Source of the DNA: an uncultured Planctomycetales bacterium
Lineage (GTDB): Bacteria; Planctomycetota; Planctomycetia; Pirellulales; Thermoguttaceae
DNA length: 13,504 nt
Direction: 5' to 3'
Assembly (NCBI GenBank): GCA_937889015.1
Contig: CALARR010000445.1
Coordinates: 1 to 13,504, forward strand
Part shown: positions 1 to 6,363 of the stretch, one piece after another
Position numbering within the stretch: position 1 is the first letter of the stretch
Layout: each line of letters starts with the position of its first letter
The notes under the pieces: generated by a model
Database searches by the model: none
What the model was told of the DNA's origin: nothing
The model's input: only the letters and a program-made list of their open reading frames with translations
Program-made: the position numbers and the translations under genes

Positions 1-24
1 GACGCTGCCTTGACCCGCGAATAA
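1..24 (+). CDS. Possible 3' end of an upstream gene
   Basis: Reading from base 1 gives seven codons (DAALTRE) and a TAA stop at 22-24, followed by a 26-nt gap and a Shine-Dalgarno sequence for the next gene. This is the layout expected if a plus-strand gene ends here and forms an operon with the isomerase-like gene that follows. Seven codons are far too few to identify a family, and chance is a real alternative. Confidence 0.3.
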   Translation, partial: DAALTRE

Positions 25-50
25 CCCCCTTCGATATCTGGGAGAATCTC

Positions 51-959
51 ATGCACAGCATTCAAGATGCGTCTCTAACCCGTCGCCGGCTCCTGCAGGG
101 CGCTGCCGGTACGCTGGCCGCGGTGGCCGGGGGATCGTTTGTGGGCCGCGCCGCCCAATCCCCTGCTCCGTCTGCCGGTCCGGTCGTGACCAAGGGTCGC
201 ATCAAGCAGTCGGTGTGCCAGTGGTGCTACAACCCCATGCCCCTGGAAACGCTGGCCCAGAATGCGGCCGCAATGGGGCTGCGCTCGATCGAGCTGGTCG
301 AGCCCGAGGGATGGCCGATCCTCAAGAAGTATGGCCTGGTCTGCGCCCTGGCCAACAGCCACGGATTTGCGCACGGCTTTGCGCACAAAGAAGAGCACGC
401 GATGTGCATCGACAACCTGAAGAAACAGATCGACCTCTGCGCCGAAGCCAAGTTCCCCACGGTGATCACCTTCTCCGGCTACCGCAAAGGGCTGGCCGAC
501 GAGGTGGGGCTGGAAAACGCCGTGCAAGGGCTCAAGCAGGTCATCGGCTATGCGGAGAAGAAGGGCATCAACCTCTGTCTGGAAGTGCTCAACAGCCGGG
601 TCGAGGTGGAGATGAAGGGGCACCCCGACTACATGTGCGACCATGTGGAATGGGCCGCGGAGGTCTGCCGCCGCATCGCCTCGCCGCGCATGACCTTCCT
701 GTTCGACGTCTATCACGTGCAGGTCATGCAGGGCGACATCATCGCGAGGATCAAGAAGTACCACCAGTACATCGGCCATTACCACACGGCCGGCGTGCCG
801 GGGCGCAACGAGATCGACGACAGCCAGGAGATCAACTATCCGGCCGTGATGAAGGTCATCGCGGAGACGGGCTATCAGGGCTACGTGGGCCAGGAGTTCA
901 TCCCCACGCGCGACCCCATGCAGTCGCTCCGCGCCGCCGTGAAGCTGTGCGACGTTTGA
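51..959 (+). CDS. Tat-exported hydroxypyruvate isomerase-like TIM-barrel protein
   Basis: A 302-aa protein of the AP-endonuclease-2-like TIM-barrel superfamily, closest by eye to hydroxypyruvate isomerase (Hyi) relatives. The N-terminus has a twin-arginine signal (TRRRLLQG, residues 10-17, then an Ala/Gly-rich hydrophobic stretch to about 35), so the protein is probably exported folded. Likely metal or substrate residues are E178 (LEVLN), D219 and H222 (FDVYH), H243/H245 and E254 in a GHYHTAGVPGRNE motif typical of Hyi, and E282 (GQEF). The start is supported by GGGAG at 40-44, 6 nt upstream. True Hyi enzymes are cytoplasmic and about 260 aa; the Tat leader explains the extra length and argues against a literal glyoxylate-pathway role. 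It more likely isomerises or epimerises an exported sugar intermediate. Family is secure; substrate is unknown. Confidence 0.92.
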   Translation: MHSIQDASLTRRRLLQGAAGTLAAVAGGSFVGRAAQSPAPSAGPVVTKGRIKQSVCQWCYNPMPLETLAQNAAAMGLRSIELVEPEGWPILKKYGLVCALANSHGFAHGFAHKEEHAMCIDNLKKQIDLCAEAKFPTVITFSGYRKGLADEVGLENAVQGLKQVIGYAEKKGINLCLEVLNSRVEVEMKGHPDYMCDHVEWAAEVCRRIASPRMTFLFDVYHVQVMQGDIIARIKKYHQYIGHYHTAGVPGRNEIDDSQEINYPAVMKVIAETGYQGYVGQEFIPTRDPMQSLRAAVKLCDV

Positions 960-982
960 GAAGCCAAGAACCCAAGAAAAAG

Positions 983-1009
983 GCCCCGCCCGGAGAGTCC
1001 GGGCGGGGC
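983..1009 (-). terminator. 12-bp GC hairpin with a T-tract on the minus strand
   Basis: A perfect 12-bp inverted repeat (arms 983-994 and 998-1009, loop GAG) starts 23 nt after the stop codon of the isomerase-like gene. On the plus strand it is preceded by an A-rich run (976-981) and lacks a following T-tract. Read on the minus strand, the hairpin is followed by CTTTTTC, the form of an intrinsic terminator. It therefore looks suited to stopping minus-strand transcription arriving from the acetyltransferase gene, while also closing the 3' end of the plus-strand transcript. Confidence 0.55.
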
Positions 1010-1332
1010 AGCCTTGGAGAATGCCCGGGGCGAAGTGGTGGAATGCCTCCGCCTGGAGGAATGCGATGAAGCCGGGCCTGGCCGCAGCCGGAAGGCAGCG
1101 ACCGTGGGATGCTAACCGGTAGACTGAAATGCAAGCTGCGTGCCGCACATCTCCGGCCCGTGGATGCCAGGGGCAACAATCGCCTCTGCAACGACTTACG
1201 GCCAAGGCACCCCGACCGTCCCCCGACGCGTGTTGCCAAAAGACAACGCGCACGCAGCACGCGGTTGACCGCGCACAACGGCGATCAGGACGTGGCAGGG
1301 CGGTTCTCGCTGGCCCGGATTATCCACGGCCC

Positions 1333-1416
1333 CCTGAAGCGCAGGCGAAGTCGCAGCGGCAAGTTGCCTTCGCTTGCGATTCATGCCCTTGCCTTCGCTT
1401 GCGCTTCAGGCTTCAG
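1333..1416. repeat. Nested inverted and direct repeats (CTTCGCTTGCG family)
   Basis: The arm at 1333-1350 pairs with 1393-1410 over 18 positions, with one G-T wobble. A second copy of the shared core at 1368-1378 can pair instead with 1340-1350. The 13-base unit GCCTTCGCTTGCG occurs directly at 1366-1378 and 1391-1403, and GCTTCAG is tandem at 1403-1416. On the minus strand the cluster begins about 40 nt after the GNAT stop codon, so it lies in that gene's 3' region. It looks like a small dispersed palindromic repeat; copies elsewhere cannot be checked here. Confidence 0.55.
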
Positions 1417-1454
1417 TCGTAGCTGCAGGCACCAGGGACCGTGAACAATCCGCC

Positions 1455-2384
1455 TCAGCCGCTCTCGGGCAGGAAGGTGGGGATCGTGACCCCGCGGAAG
1501 GTCTGGAACTGACCGCGCACCTGGCAGAAGTGCAGCTCGCAGTTCTTCGCCCCCAGCGCGTACATCTCCTGGACCATCCGGTCGCACTCCACCGGCACCA
1601 GAACCAGCGCGCCGGTGCCCCGATAGCGATCCAGGGAGTCGCGCACCAGCGCAATGGCCTGCTCCTGGCTGCGCGCCGCGCCCGGCCCCAGCATGTTCAG
1701 GGCCGGATGCTTGCACGAGAACATGAAACCGTCGATGCCGTGCGGCCCTTCGCAGACGCGCGCGCCCCACATCCCCTCGCGGTTCTCGATGAAGTAGCGG
1801 TAGTCCTTCTCGCGGCAGATGCCGGAGATCTCCATCTCCAGCGTGGCCAGGGCGGGAAGATCGGCGAACGTTGCCGGTCGGATGCGGTCGCGCTGCGCGT
1901 TGGTGTCCGGCAAGCCAGCCTCCGGCACCTGCAGATACAGGTCCTGATAGGCCTGCCGCGGCACGAATCCGGCGCGCGTGTACAAGGAGAACGAGTCCAG
2001 GTTCAGGGCGCTCTGCACCAGCCGGACCGCAGGTATCTGGTGCTTCTCGGCGTAGTCGATGATGTGCTGCAACAGCGCGCGCGCCACGCCCCGGCCAAAG
2101 TGGTTCGGATGGACGTTCATGATTCCCAGCGAGACGTGGCGCTCGCGCGGGTGGAAGAAGCACGAACCCATCACACGCTCGGTCCGCGGATGAACGGCCA
2201 CGATCCCAAAGCCGGGATCCAAGGCCTGATAGACGTCGAAGAAGACCTCGGTGGCTTCGGGACCGGCGGGGAAGACCGGGGGCCGACCGTGCGCCTGGTA
2301 CCAGGAATTCGTCGACAGGCAGATCAACTCGGCGATTTCGGCCCGGTCGGCGGGCTCCATTGGCCGCAGAGACAAGGTTTGCAC
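1455..2384 (-). CDS. Tandem GNAT-family acetyltransferase
   Basis: A 309-aa protein. The first half is a GNAT acyltransferase domain using acetyl-CoA or a similar donor: it starts LRPMEPAD, and the CoA-binding motif A appears as NVHPNHFGRGVARALL (the FGRGVA pyrophosphate loop has Phe where Gln or Arg is usual). The second half, from about residue 165 (RIRPATFADLPALATLE), restarts like another GNAT domain but I see no pyrophosphate loop, so it looks degenerate. The open frame continues upstream to 2981 but that part overlaps the next gene in another frame. I chose GTG at 2384 because GGAGGAG (2390-2396) sits 5 nt upstream and domain similarity begins at once. The acceptor substrate cannot be read from the sequence, and no neighbouring gene suggests one. 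Confidence 0.88.
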   Translation of the reverse strand: MQTLSLRPMEPADRAEIAELICLSTNSWYQAHGRPPVFPAGPEATEVFFDVYQALDPGFGIVAVHPRTERVMGSCFFHPRERHVSLGIMNVHPNHFGRGVARALLQHIIDYAEKHQIPAVRLVQSALNLDSFSLYTRAGFVPRQAYQDLYLQVPEAGLPDTNAQRDRIRPATFADLPALATLEMEISGICREKDYRYFIENREGMWGARVCEGPHGIDGFMFSCKHPALNMLGPGAARSQEQAIALVRDSLDRYRGTGALVLVPVECDRMVQEMYALGAKNCELHFCQVRGQFQTFRGVTIPTFLPESG

Positions 2385-2389
2385 GACTT

Positions 2390-2396
2390 CTCCTCC
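2390..2396 (-). promoter_or_regulatory. Shine-Dalgarno sequence fixing a GTG start
   Basis: GGAGGAG on the minus strand lies 5 nt before the GTG at 2384. It is the strongest ribosome site near this gene and decides the start against the longer open frame that runs to 2981. Confidence 0.8.
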
Positions 2397-2437
2397 AGAA
2401 TCAAGGCGGCTGGGACGGAGGCAGGGAGATGGGGAAC

Positions 2438-2446
2438 ATGATAGCA
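2438..2446 (-). promoter_or_regulatory. Extended -10 promoter for the GNAT gene
   Basis: TGCTATCAT on the minus strand is an extended -10 element (TG, one base, then TATCAT, 5 of 6 to consensus). The -35 position 17 nt upstream (TTCCGT) is weak, as extended -10 promoters tolerate. Transcription would begin near 2431, giving a leader of about 47 nt before the GTG. A perfect 12-base palindrome, GCCCGGCCGGGC at 2471-2482, lies just upstream and could be an operator, though GC richness makes chance plausible. Confidence 0.45.
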
Positions 2447-2524
2447 CGCGTCCCGGTGCGACGGAACAGGGCCCGGCCGGGCGGAATAAGCGAAGAGTCT
2501 CGCCGGATTCGCCGCATCTTCGAG

Positions 2525-2591
2525 CCGGTCCCAGAACCACCTCGGCAGTCGGTTCCGCTGGCCGCCCGACGTGGCTGGGATGGTTCTGGGA
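2525..2591 (-). repeat. 3'-end-associated dispersed repeat, copy A
   Basis: About 67 nt, beginning on the minus strand 7 nt after the TAA stop of the BBP7-like gene. It matches copy B at 7859-7926 at roughly three quarters of positions by eye, including a shared GTCGGGC...GGCCAGCGG core. Its ends form a perfect 11-bp stem (2529-2539 with 2581-2591, TCCCAGAACCA paired to TGGTTCTGGGA) enclosing a GC-rich interior. It may act as a 3'-UTR structure or terminator for the gene it follows. Weaker similarity seems to continue to about 2505. Confidence 0.7.
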
Positions 2592-2598
2592 TTGACGC

Positions 2599-3876
2599 TT
2601 AGCGGCAGATGCCAATGCCGGCGGAGAATCCCACCAGCCCGAAGTCGCCGGAACCGATGCCCAGCATCTCCAATTCGCCCGATCCCACTTCAGCGGTCGT
2701 GGTCCAAAGCTGGCCTTCGAACAGTCCTTGTACGAAGAACTTGCCGCCGCCCGACAGGGCATACGACCAGTCGATGCCCATCTGCACCTCAAAGACCCCC
2801 AGCGTGGCGTCCAGCCTGCCGGAGAACTGATCGGCGTTGAGCAGGTCTGCGCTCCGCGTGAATCGTTCATCGCCAAACAACAGGCTGCCCCGAGCGTTGC
2901 CGATAAGCGAGATCGGCGTGTCGCCCAGAGGACGACGGAAGTCGGCCGCCACGGTCGGACCGATGCCGGTGAGGTGGTCATAGACCGACACCCCCACGGC
3001 CGGCTGGCCTTGCTCCCGGTACGTCATCCACACATCGTGATCGATCTGGCTGTACCGCAGGCCGGCCCCAAAGTTGGCCAGCCAATTGCCCATCTGCACC
3101 TGCTGCGTAACCTCCAGGTCGGTGGCCTCGATCCGCAACCGGCCGGCCATCGAGAATTCATCACCCGTGGGTAGCCCATAGTCGTCGTCGAAGCGTGCCG
3201 TCTCGGCGTCTAGGCCGTGATCGAATCGCCAATGGCGCGCGCGGACTCCAAGCCCCGATGCGGTGACATATCCTAACCAGCAACGCGGAACCATCTCGTA
3301 ATCGTTGCTGCCGAAACGGCCGTGAAAGCCATCGATATTCAGCGACTCATAGTCGCCCAGTTGCGGCTTCAAGAAGACGAGTTCCGCGCCCCCCACCAGG
3401 CCCGAACTGCACGCAAACGAAACCCCATTGGACATGCATGAACTGCACGGCGGAGCCGTGTACATAGGGGCTGAAATGGGTGGCTGACTCTCCAGGATCG
3501 GCGAGGCAACCGGCTGGGTGAAAGATGTCTGGGCAAATGGTGAAGGGGACGGCGTGGGGAACGTGGGCTGCGGCATGCCTGCGAGCCCTGGAGCTGACTG
3601 CGGTGCCTGGGCCACGGGGTACGATGCGTAGGGACTGTAGGGCCCGACCGGTGCCGTGGCCTGCACGGAGATGGTCTCGGACGCCCCGGGCAGCGCGGGC
3701 GATGCCTGGTTGAAACCGCTTTGACCGTAGCTGCTCTGGCCGTAGTTCAGACCACTGGAGTAGGCCGGCCCCGAACCCGTCGAGTTCCACAGCGACGGCA
3801 TCGTTTGGCTACTGGCCACACTGGCGGCAAGCATCAGGCCGACGGCAACGGTGGATGGCAGGTACGGATATCTCAT
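2599..3876 (-). CDS. BBP7-like outer-membrane beta-barrel protein
   Basis: A 425-aa protein. Residues 1-23 form a Sec signal peptide (hydrophobic AVGLMLAASVASS), residues 24-142 are a low-complexity Q/P/S/Y/G-rich stretch, and C144, C147 and C156 form a cysteine cluster. From GGAELVFLKPQ (163-171) to the end the sequence alternates polar and apolar residues with aromatic girdles (RARHWRFDHGLD, NFGAGLRYSQIDHDVW, FFVQGLFEGQLW), as expected for a transmembrane barrel. The length, the Gly-Gly-Ala-Glu start of the barrel and the overall design match planctomycete BBP7 proteins, whose function is not established. The C-terminus is ICR rather than the terminal aromatic residue usual for BAM substrates. 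Start ATG 3876 has GAGG 6 nt upstream. It lies downstream of the PP-loop gene with a 253-nt gap, so it is probably transcribed separately. Confidence 0.85.
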   Translation of the reverse strand: MRYPYLPSTVAVGLMLAASVASSQTMPSLWNSTGSGPAYSSGLNYGQSSYGQSGFNQASPALPGASETISVQATAPVGPYSPYASYPVAQAPQSAPGLAGMPQPTFPTPSPSPFAQTSFTQPVASPILESQPPISAPMYTAPPCSSCMSNGVSFACSSGLVGGAELVFLKPQLGDYESLNIDGFHGRFGSNDYEMVPRCWLGYVTASGLGVRARHWRFDHGLDAETARFDDDYGLPTGDEFSMAGRLRIEATDLEVTQQVQMGNWLANFGAGLRYSQIDHDVWMTYREQGQPAVGVSVYDHLTGIGPTVAADFRRPLGDTPISLIGNARGSLLFGDERFTRSADLLNADQFSGRLDATLGVFEVQMGIDWSYALSGGGKFFVQGLFEGQLWTTTAEVGSGELEMLGIGSGDFGLVGFSAGIGICR

Positions 3877-4129
3877 AGGAGCCCTCGTCGAATATAGCTA
3901 CCGATTTCGCCGGAAAATCGGCCCTTAACGCTTTTCGGCAGTATTCCGGCCAGACAAGACTTGCGGCCAGGGGGCGCGATTCAATCGTTACAACCGGAAC
4001 AGATGTCGGGCGCAAGGTGGCTTGGGCCCAAGGGGTGCGGCAATGGATATCTGAAAAACTCGCCGCAGGGGCTCTATCTTAACAGCCCAGAATTATGAGG
4101 CGGGAGAAGGTCGCACGCCGGCGATGGGC
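3877..4129 (-). promoter_or_regulatory. Leader and upstream region of the BBP7-like gene
   Basis: I find no convincing -35/-10 pair here. A 7-bp inverted repeat (3901-3907 with 3915-3921, CCGATTT/AAATCGG) lies 25 nt before the start codon on the minus strand and could form a leader hairpin. A perfect 12-base palindrome, CTTGGGCCCAAG, is at 4021-4032. A TATATT at 3892-3897 is too close to the start codon to be a normal -10 with a leader. The promoter presumably lies in this gap because the preceding gene is unrelated. Confidence 0.3.
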
Positions 4130-5134
4130 TCAGACCTGCTGGGCCGGCACGATCTGGATGACCTCGCTCTGACCGCCCTGATCCAGTCGCGCCTTGGCAT
4201 TGCCCGCTTCGAAATAGCGCGTGTGGGCCAGAATCAGTTCACCGGCAAGCCGCACAGCCGCATCGACGGGAGGGCCCACGATCAAGGCGGTGGGGCCTTG
4301 GAAGTTCTCAGGTTCCAGAAGCCGCGAGGGCGACGCATCGGGCCGCGCGGCGAACTGCTGCAGAATGGCGTTTTCCCGGGCATTACGGCCGAGGACGACC
4401 TTGTTGGTGGCTGTGGCGCTCTTTGTCTCCGCCGACCCGTGAGAAGGCGGGAGGTAAACGTGTCGACCGTAGTTCAGCAAGTCGAAGTCCCAGCGTCTCG
4501 CCTGAGGCTGCCAGCGAAGAAGATCACGAACCTTACAGGCAAAAGTCGGTTGCGTCAGGGCGCAACCCACCGAAGGCGTGGGCGGTTCCGGCAGACCCAG
4601 GCGTGCTGCGAGCTCCAGCAACTTTCGCCGGCCACTGCCGGCAAAGCCATATAGCCGGTCGCGCTGGATCATTCCCTGCTGTTCGGCCAGGGTTGGTGGC
4701 AGCAGTCGGGCTGAAAGAGGCCGCAGTAGTCGACCTTCCAGGCCCGAATGCCGTTGAACCACGTCCAGATCGCGCCGTTTCTGGCTCATGGGGCGTTGCC
4801 CCAGAACTTCGCCCGTGATGACCAGGTCGGCCTGCAACTGTTCCATCCGTCGTCGCGCCAGTCGGGCCATGTAGATCCGACAATCCACGCAGGGATTTAT
4901 GCCGCGCCCGTAGCCGAACATCGGGTGACGGATGAGATCCAGGTAGTCGTCGTCCACGGTGACCACGGTCAGGCGGATTCCCATGAGTGCCGCCATCTGG
5001 GCCGCGTCGACCTGGCAGCAACGGAAGAGCGTGCGAACGTGCAGGCCTTCGACTTGAAAGCCCTCACGCTGCAGAATGCGGACCGCCAGCATGCTGTCCA
5101 GCCCGCCGGAGAACAAAGCCACCGCACTTGGCAT
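4130..5134 (-). CDS. PP-loop tRNA thiolation-like protein with NFACT-R-like C-terminus
   Basis: A 334-aa protein. The N-terminus has the PP-loop ATP pyrophosphatase motif SGGLDS (9-14), which adenylates a base or carboxylate; NPCVDC (80-85) gives two cysteines placed like the catalytic cysteine of MnmA, and GEVLGQRPMSQ (109-118) is a motif shared by thiouridylase-like proteins. C191 and C200 (VGCALTQPTFAC) are candidate partner cysteines. Residues 246-310 (VVLGRNARENAIL, GPTALIVG) resemble the RNA-binding NFACT-R (DUF814) domain. Comparative genomics has linked NFACT-R to thiouridylase-type enzymes, so a role in sulfur modification of RNA is reasonable, but the target base is unknown. It is not a standard MnmA or ThiI (no MnmA C-terminal barrel, no THUMP or rhodanese domain). 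It starts 9 nt after the rnc stop with only a weak ribosome site, consistent with translational coupling. Confidence 0.85.
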   Translation of the reverse strand: MPSAVALFSGGLDSMLAVRILQREGFQVEGLHVRTLFRCCQVDAAQMAALMGIRLTVVTVDDDYLDLIRHPMFGYGRGINPCVDCRIYMARLARRRMEQLQADLVITGEVLGQRPMSQKRRDLDVVQRHSGLEGRLLRPLSARLLPPTLAEQQGMIQRDRLYGFAGSGRRKLLELAARLGLPEPPTPSVGCALTQPTFACKVRDLLRWQPQARRWDFDLLNYGRHVYLPPSHGSAETKSATATNKVVLGRNARENAILQQFAARPDASPSRLLEPENFQGPTALIVGPPVDAAVRLAGELILAHTRYFEAGNAKARLDQGGQSEVIQIVPAQQV

Positions 5135-5143
5135 ACAGAAGCG

Positions 5144-5881
5144 TCAGTCCGAGGGAAACGGCGGGATCTCGCCTTCCAGTTCCGAGAGGGCATTGCGCGC
5201 CGCTCGTTGCTCGGCTTCCTTCTTATTGCGACCCCAGGCGGGCTGATAGCGGCTGGCGCCGACCTGGGCCGCGATCTTGAAACACTTGCTGTGATCGGGG
5301 CCTTTTTCGTCGAGCAGTTGGTAGACGGGAGTGACTCCGTGTTGCCGCTGCGCGAATTGCTGCAACAACGACTTGTAGTTTCCGCCCAGTTCACCACCGA
5401 CGGCCGCCTCGATCTCCGGATCCAAGTGCCGTTCCACGAAAGCGCGCGCTGCCTCGTTGCCGCCGTCCAGGTAGATCGCCGCCACCAGCGACTCGAACAC
5501 GTCGGCCAGCACCGAGGAAGGAACGGTGGGGCTCGTGGTCATGCCTTTGCCGAGAATCAGGAAATCCTGCATTTGCAGGCCTTCGCTGATCCGGGCACAG
5601 GTCTGGCGACTGACGACGATCGATTTGATTCGCGTCAGCTCCCCCTCCAGGTAGGCTGGGTAGCGATGGAAAAGGGACTCGCAGACAATGGCCCCCAGGA
5701 TGGAGTCTCCGAGGAATTCCAGCCGCTCGTTGGATGCCAGGCGGTGGTCGGCGCCAGAGGCGTGGGTCAGCGCCGATTTGAGCAGACTCTTGTCATGAAA
5801 CGCGTAGCCTACCCGCGCTTGGCATGCCTCTAAGAGGTGAGCCAGGTCCGAGTCGGATTCATGCTGGGTATCCTGGGCCAT
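5144..5881 (-). CDS. rnc: Ribonuclease III
   Basis: A 245-aa RNase III, which cleaves double-stranded RNA in rRNA maturation and RNA turnover. The endonuclease domain holds the signature NERLEFLGDSIL (51-62), with E52, E55 and D59, and a second acidic pair D127 and E130 (ADVFESLVAAIYLDGG), so the magnesium-binding catalytic set is complete. The double-stranded-RNA-binding domain spans about 168-236 (NYKSLLQQF, then GRNKKEAEQRAARNAL). Length is typical. An in-frame ATG exists at 6061, but the promoter lies between it and 5881 and those extra residues match nothing, so ATG 5881 is chosen; GGAAGG lies 9 nt upstream. It is first in a probable operon with the PP-loop gene. Confidence 0.96.
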   Translation of the reverse strand: MAQDTQHESDSDLAHLLEACQARVGYAFHDKSLLKSALTHASGADHRLASNERLEFLGDSILGAIVCESLFHRYPAYLEGELTRIKSIVVSRQTCARISEGLQMQDFLILGKGMTTSPTVPSSVLADVFESLVAAIYLDGGNEAARAFVERHLDPEIEAAVGGELGGNYKSLLQQFAQRQHGVTPVYQLLDEKGPDHSKCFKIAAQVGASRYQPAWGRNKKEAEQRAARNALSELEGEIPPFPSD

Positions 5882-6363
5882 AAGGCCAAACCTTCCCCCA
5901 AACCGTCTACCGCCAGCAGCCAAGCGTTTGTGCGTAAGTTTAATGAGCGTGAAGTCTTTTGTCAAACACGGGGCTCTTCTTTTGGGGCCCCGACGACCGG
6001 TCGGAACCGTATCCTGCGCGCTGGCGTCTGACGTCTTGCAGGAATCGGCCCAATGCGGCAACCATTGAGCATCTGCACGTGGCCTGCATGCCGAGCAACG
6101 CGTTGTCGGCCGGCAGCCTTCACGACGGATTTGCCGCCTTGAGATCCAACCGCGGGGAAGTTCATTAACCTGGGGGGGTGATCGTCGGGGCCGGGCTCAG
6201 GCGGTATGATTCCTGCGCTAAGAGGTGCTGTCGACAACCTGTTATGCGTCTGAAGCGTATTGTCGGTAGGCTGACCACCAAGGATAGGGTGCTTTCCTGG
6301 GACGAACCGCGTTGGCCCACCCCGGCACGCGTCGGATCGCAAAGAACTGTGGAGGATCGTTGC
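5882..6363. other. Divergent control region between rnc and htrA
   Basis: About 480 bases without a supported gene. It contains the rnc promoter at 5937-5965, a 6-bp hairpin (CGGGGC/GCCCCG) around 5969-5992 just upstream of that promoter, and the htrA leader. For htrA, the TATGAT at 6205-6210 is a possible -10 (5 of 6), but no good -35 lies 16-18 nt upstream. I did not recognise an ECF or heat-shock promoter, though one could be missed because planctomycete motifs are poorly known. Open frames crossing the region show no domain. Confidence 0.5.
5937..5965 (-). promoter_or_regulatory. Sigma-70-type promoter of rnc
   Basis: On the minus strand a perfect TTGACA (5960-5965) is followed, after 17 nt, by TAAACT (5937-5942; 4 of 6 to TATAAT). 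Transcription would start near 5930, giving a leader of about 49 nt before the rnc ATG. This is the best promoter match in the window. Confidence 0.7.

Larger units (their letters stand above)
960..1454. other. Gene-free convergent region
   Basis: About 495 bases separate the convergent 3' ends of the isomerase-like gene and the GNAT gene. Open frames here give Arg/Pro-rich or low-complexity translations with no recognisable domain and no good ribosome site, so I call no gene. The region holds the hairpin at 983-1009, a small CCTCC/GGAGG hairpin at 1046-1059, an 8-bp hairpin (one G-T pair) at 1228-1251, and the inverted-repeat cluster at 1333-1416. Confidence 0.6.

Noticed and set aside
75..1253. 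392-codon minus-strand open frame opposite the isomerase-like gene
   Set aside because: It mirrors the plus-strand coding region, crosses the strong hairpin at 983-1009, and has no recognisable motif.
1366..1403. Possible CRISPR-like direct repeat
   Set aside because: Only two 13-base units occur, 25 nt apart start to start, the cluster is palindromic, and there are no cas genes.
2385..2981. N-terminal extension of the GNAT frame
   Set aside because: It crosses repeat copy A and overlaps the BBP7-like gene in another frame, while a strong Shine-Dalgarno sequence and the domain start both point to GTG 2384.
4748..5833. 361-codon plus-strand open frame opposite rnc and the PP-loop gene
   Set aside because: It is antisense to two proteins with clear catalytic motifs and carries no motif of its own.
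5882..6061. N-terminal extension of RNase III from ATG 6061
   Set aside because: A TTGACA-17-TAAACT promoter lies inside it, it has no similarity to RNase III, and the start at 5881 gives the normal family length.
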